Assembly (NCBI GenBank): GCA_029817715.1
Contig: JARUPY010000198.1
Coordinates: forward strand, 1-64,000
Origin: Melastoma dodecandrum
Lineage: Eukaryota > Streptophyta > Magnoliopsida > Myrtales > Melastomataceae
DNA: 64,000 nucleotides
Direction of reading: 5' to 3'
The notes under the pieces are model-generated. The model did no database searches, had not been told where the DNA came from, and saw only the letters and a list, made by a program, of their open reading frames with translations. Below, in pieces: positions 62,324-64,000 of this stretch. Made by a program: the position numbers and the translations under genes. Every line of letters begins with the position of its first letter. Position 1 is the first letter of the stretch.

Positions 62324-62640
62324 GTTCTGCATGGTTTAAACCAACAGGTTCCTCTTTTGCCATCGAAAGTGATGATCCTCTCGAAGTCCATGGCCTCGTC
62401 CGCATCTCTCGGTAACATCGAGTTGGTCTTGGATGCTTGATCGCGTAGTTCTAACATAGTGTTAGCCTATAAGAGTAAAAAAAACATACAAATCAATGTG
62501 AAAGTTCATCAAATCTCTTCAACTTTCGAAAGGAATTTTGACTTACTAAATAATTCAGAATCGTCCGCCCCTTCGACATCCTTTTACGAATAACTTTCCT
62601 GCACCATCTTGTGTACGAATGATCCATCCTGACGGTACTG
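62324..62640 (-). other. Unidentified two-exon protein fragment
   Basis: On the minus strand a piece ending at 62547 (SYTRWCRKVIRKRMSKGRT, ILNYL) has a GTAAGT donor; the acceptor TTATAG at 62467 leads in phase into ANTMLELRDQASKTNSML, PRDADEAMDFERIITFDGK and a TGA at 62324-62326. The splice sites and the charged, non-repetitive product look like real coding sequence, but I do not recognise the family, and a second frame of the upstream piece is also open. Probably a remnant. Confidence 0.3.
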
Positions 62641-62649
62641 TTCAGAAAC

Positions 62650-63410
62650 ATAGTTTAAGGCCGACAACCCTTTCGCATTTCACAAACGTGATGCTTCATA
62701 TTAAAATACATGTTTTTTTTTTTTGCTTTTCAAAAGTAGAAAATACTTCTTACTCATAAATCGTGTTTACCGAATGCGATAATGAAATACATTTATATAA
62801 AATCTTGAAACTTAACATGAATTTTTTTAAAGAAAGATTTTGCATAACAAACGGACGATGGAAATTATTTATGCTTTTCCTAACTCAATTATATGACGCT
62901 GGCTTATGGTTAAACTAAGCTTTTCCGAAGACACTGCGATGGCGATGGACATGTAATGAATAGTGCTAGTTGTGCAGCCGTGAATTCATTCTTTCTGTTA
63001 TTAGCTTATTGTAGTAACAACATTCATGTTCCAAACTACTCAAGAAATGTTTTCGATGCCTTTCTCTCTCTCTCTCTCTCTCTCTCTGTGTGATCTGGTT
63101 TTCCTACAGAAACCCTTCCGGACAAAGTCTTCGGTATCGAGTCTTCATGTTGAATTGAATGAATACACTTGCACTTTTACTGCAGACAGACACTGCCCTC
63201 GGACGTTAACAACTGCAATTGGATGCACTGCACGTGCAAAAAAGTTGGGAGGCAGCATAATGGGGCAACCTCGGTTCAAAATTTGGGCCCTCTACGTTGA
63301 AAGCAGTGATTCCAGAAATCGAGGATCTGAGTAAAAATCAATGGCAGATATGGAAGAGGAAGCAAGGATCCAAGAACAAGCTGCGCGGCATTCAGGACCT
63401 TTGTGCAGGA
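62650..63410. other. Spacer with (CT)n repeat
   Basis: AT-rich to about 62900, a (TC)n run at about 63062-63088, and probably the PP2C 3' untranslated region at the right end. Confidence 0.4.
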
Positions 63411-63411
63411 G

Positions 63412-64000
63412 TCAGGTCTTGACGTATGAGGAGACACTGCCAGCTCCTCTCACCGAAAGCAAGGGCCCTCGCCAGGAGCTTCGACTGACCAAGTGGGAAT
63501 CGAGGAATAAAACTATAACAGTGATGTCATCATGGAAATGCCTCCTGACCCCTCGATCTACCTTCTTCAGGTCAGAGTATAGCATTTCTCTTTTCTTTGC
63601 CGCTTCGTGCAGCGCCGCTTTCATTAACTTCTTTGCAACACCCTGCATAGAGTCTAAAACTCAGACCAACCATTCAAGAGCAACCCCCTAAAAATCTGAC
63701 CACACCACATGGCTCAAAACAGAAGCCCCGGTTCCGATGGATAATATCAATGAAAGTAAAGAACCATCCCCCAAAACATACAACATCAATTAAGAAAAAA
63801 AAGGAAAGCTTATTTAAAACCTACACTGCGTGGACCGCTGTTGACAATGTCAACTGCCTCTTGATTACTCAAGTGTTCCCATAGTCCGTCTGATGCAAAT
63901 ATCAGGAAATGATCTTCAGGGCATATATTTTGGACCTTTATCGCTGGCTCTGCTCTCAAAATCGGGGTATCAAATGAGTCTGGCAGTCGAAACTTTGCTA
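63412..64000 (-). CDS. Protein phosphatase 2C, clade D-like, 3' part (runs off the window)
   Basis: Two exons of a minus-strand gene are inside the window. Exon 63835-64000 (open at the edge) reads [38 protein letters not shown] and [13 protein letters not shown], with the metal-site DG of FASDGLW. The donor is GTAGGT. The last exon, 63412-63642, reads [40 protein letters not shown] and [13 protein letters not shown], with the conserved HDDIT aspartates, and ends [12 protein letters not shown]. This is typical of plant PP2C clade D, Mg/Mn-dependent Ser/Thr phosphatases that include regulators of plasma membrane H+-ATPase. Splice phase is consistent and no damage is seen. Confidence 0.88.

Overview
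The window is nuclear DNA of a flowering plant, most likely a eudicot. Genes have short GT-AG introns, promoters carry telo-box and site II (TGGGCY) motifs, there is a miR172-regulated euAP2 gene, and LTR retrotransposon pieces are scattered through AT-rich spacers. I cannot name the species from the sequence alone.

Layout. 1-12.7 kb is gene-poor: a tiny conserved-looking ORF, exon-like fragments I cannot identify, a badly decayed neutral ceramidase copy (5.4-6.5 kb), a coiled-coil remnant and the end of a Ty3/gypsy-like element. 12.7-14.0 kb holds a short WPP domain-associated protein (WAP) gene. 17.2-22.4 kb holds two minus-strand genes in tandem, RNA pseudouridine synthase 5 (14 exons, 384 aa) and TFIIF subunit beta. 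23.0-24.7 kb has a taxilin pseudogene and a gypsy protease fragment. 25.7-29.8 kb is a head-to-head housekeeping pair, RPS20 (uS10) and EF1-alpha, sharing one promoter region. A PPR gene follows at 30.9-32.6 kb. From 32.9 to 38.0 kb are three broken genes: a SAM-carrier-like mitochondrial carrier, ATP synthase subunit d (split by a 359-bp solo LTR with a GATAC target duplication) and a PWWP protein. 39.2-40.6 kb is an intact RRM protein. 43.0-44.0 kb is an NF-YB gene with a damaged histone fold. 44.5-47.7 kb is a repeat block: a gypsy LTR/PBS piece, then a 23-bp minisatellite split by a 1,795-bp solo LTR with a GACCG target duplication. 48.6-50.8 kb is a euAP2 gene with a miR172 site. 50.8-56.8 kb is AT-rich spacer. 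56.9-61.6 kb is an intron-retaining UPF2 pseudogene, and the right edge holds the 3' part of a clade-D-like PP2C gene.

How the genes fit together. The intact genes are mainly translation and transcription housekeeping functions (RPS20, EF1-alpha, TFIIF beta, RPUS5) plus developmental or stress regulators (euAP2, RRM protein, PP2C, PPR). The notable feature is the number of decayed copies of conserved genes, several still carrying introns: UPF2, taxilin, SAM-carrier-like, ATP synthase d, and probably the PWWP gene and NF-YB. I infer a duplicated block losing genes (fractionation after whole-genome or segmental duplication), with LTR insertions and recombination to solo LTRs adding to the decay. 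Some one-base frameshifts sit in short homopolymers and could be assembly errors; the nonsense codons and large deletions are harder to explain that way.
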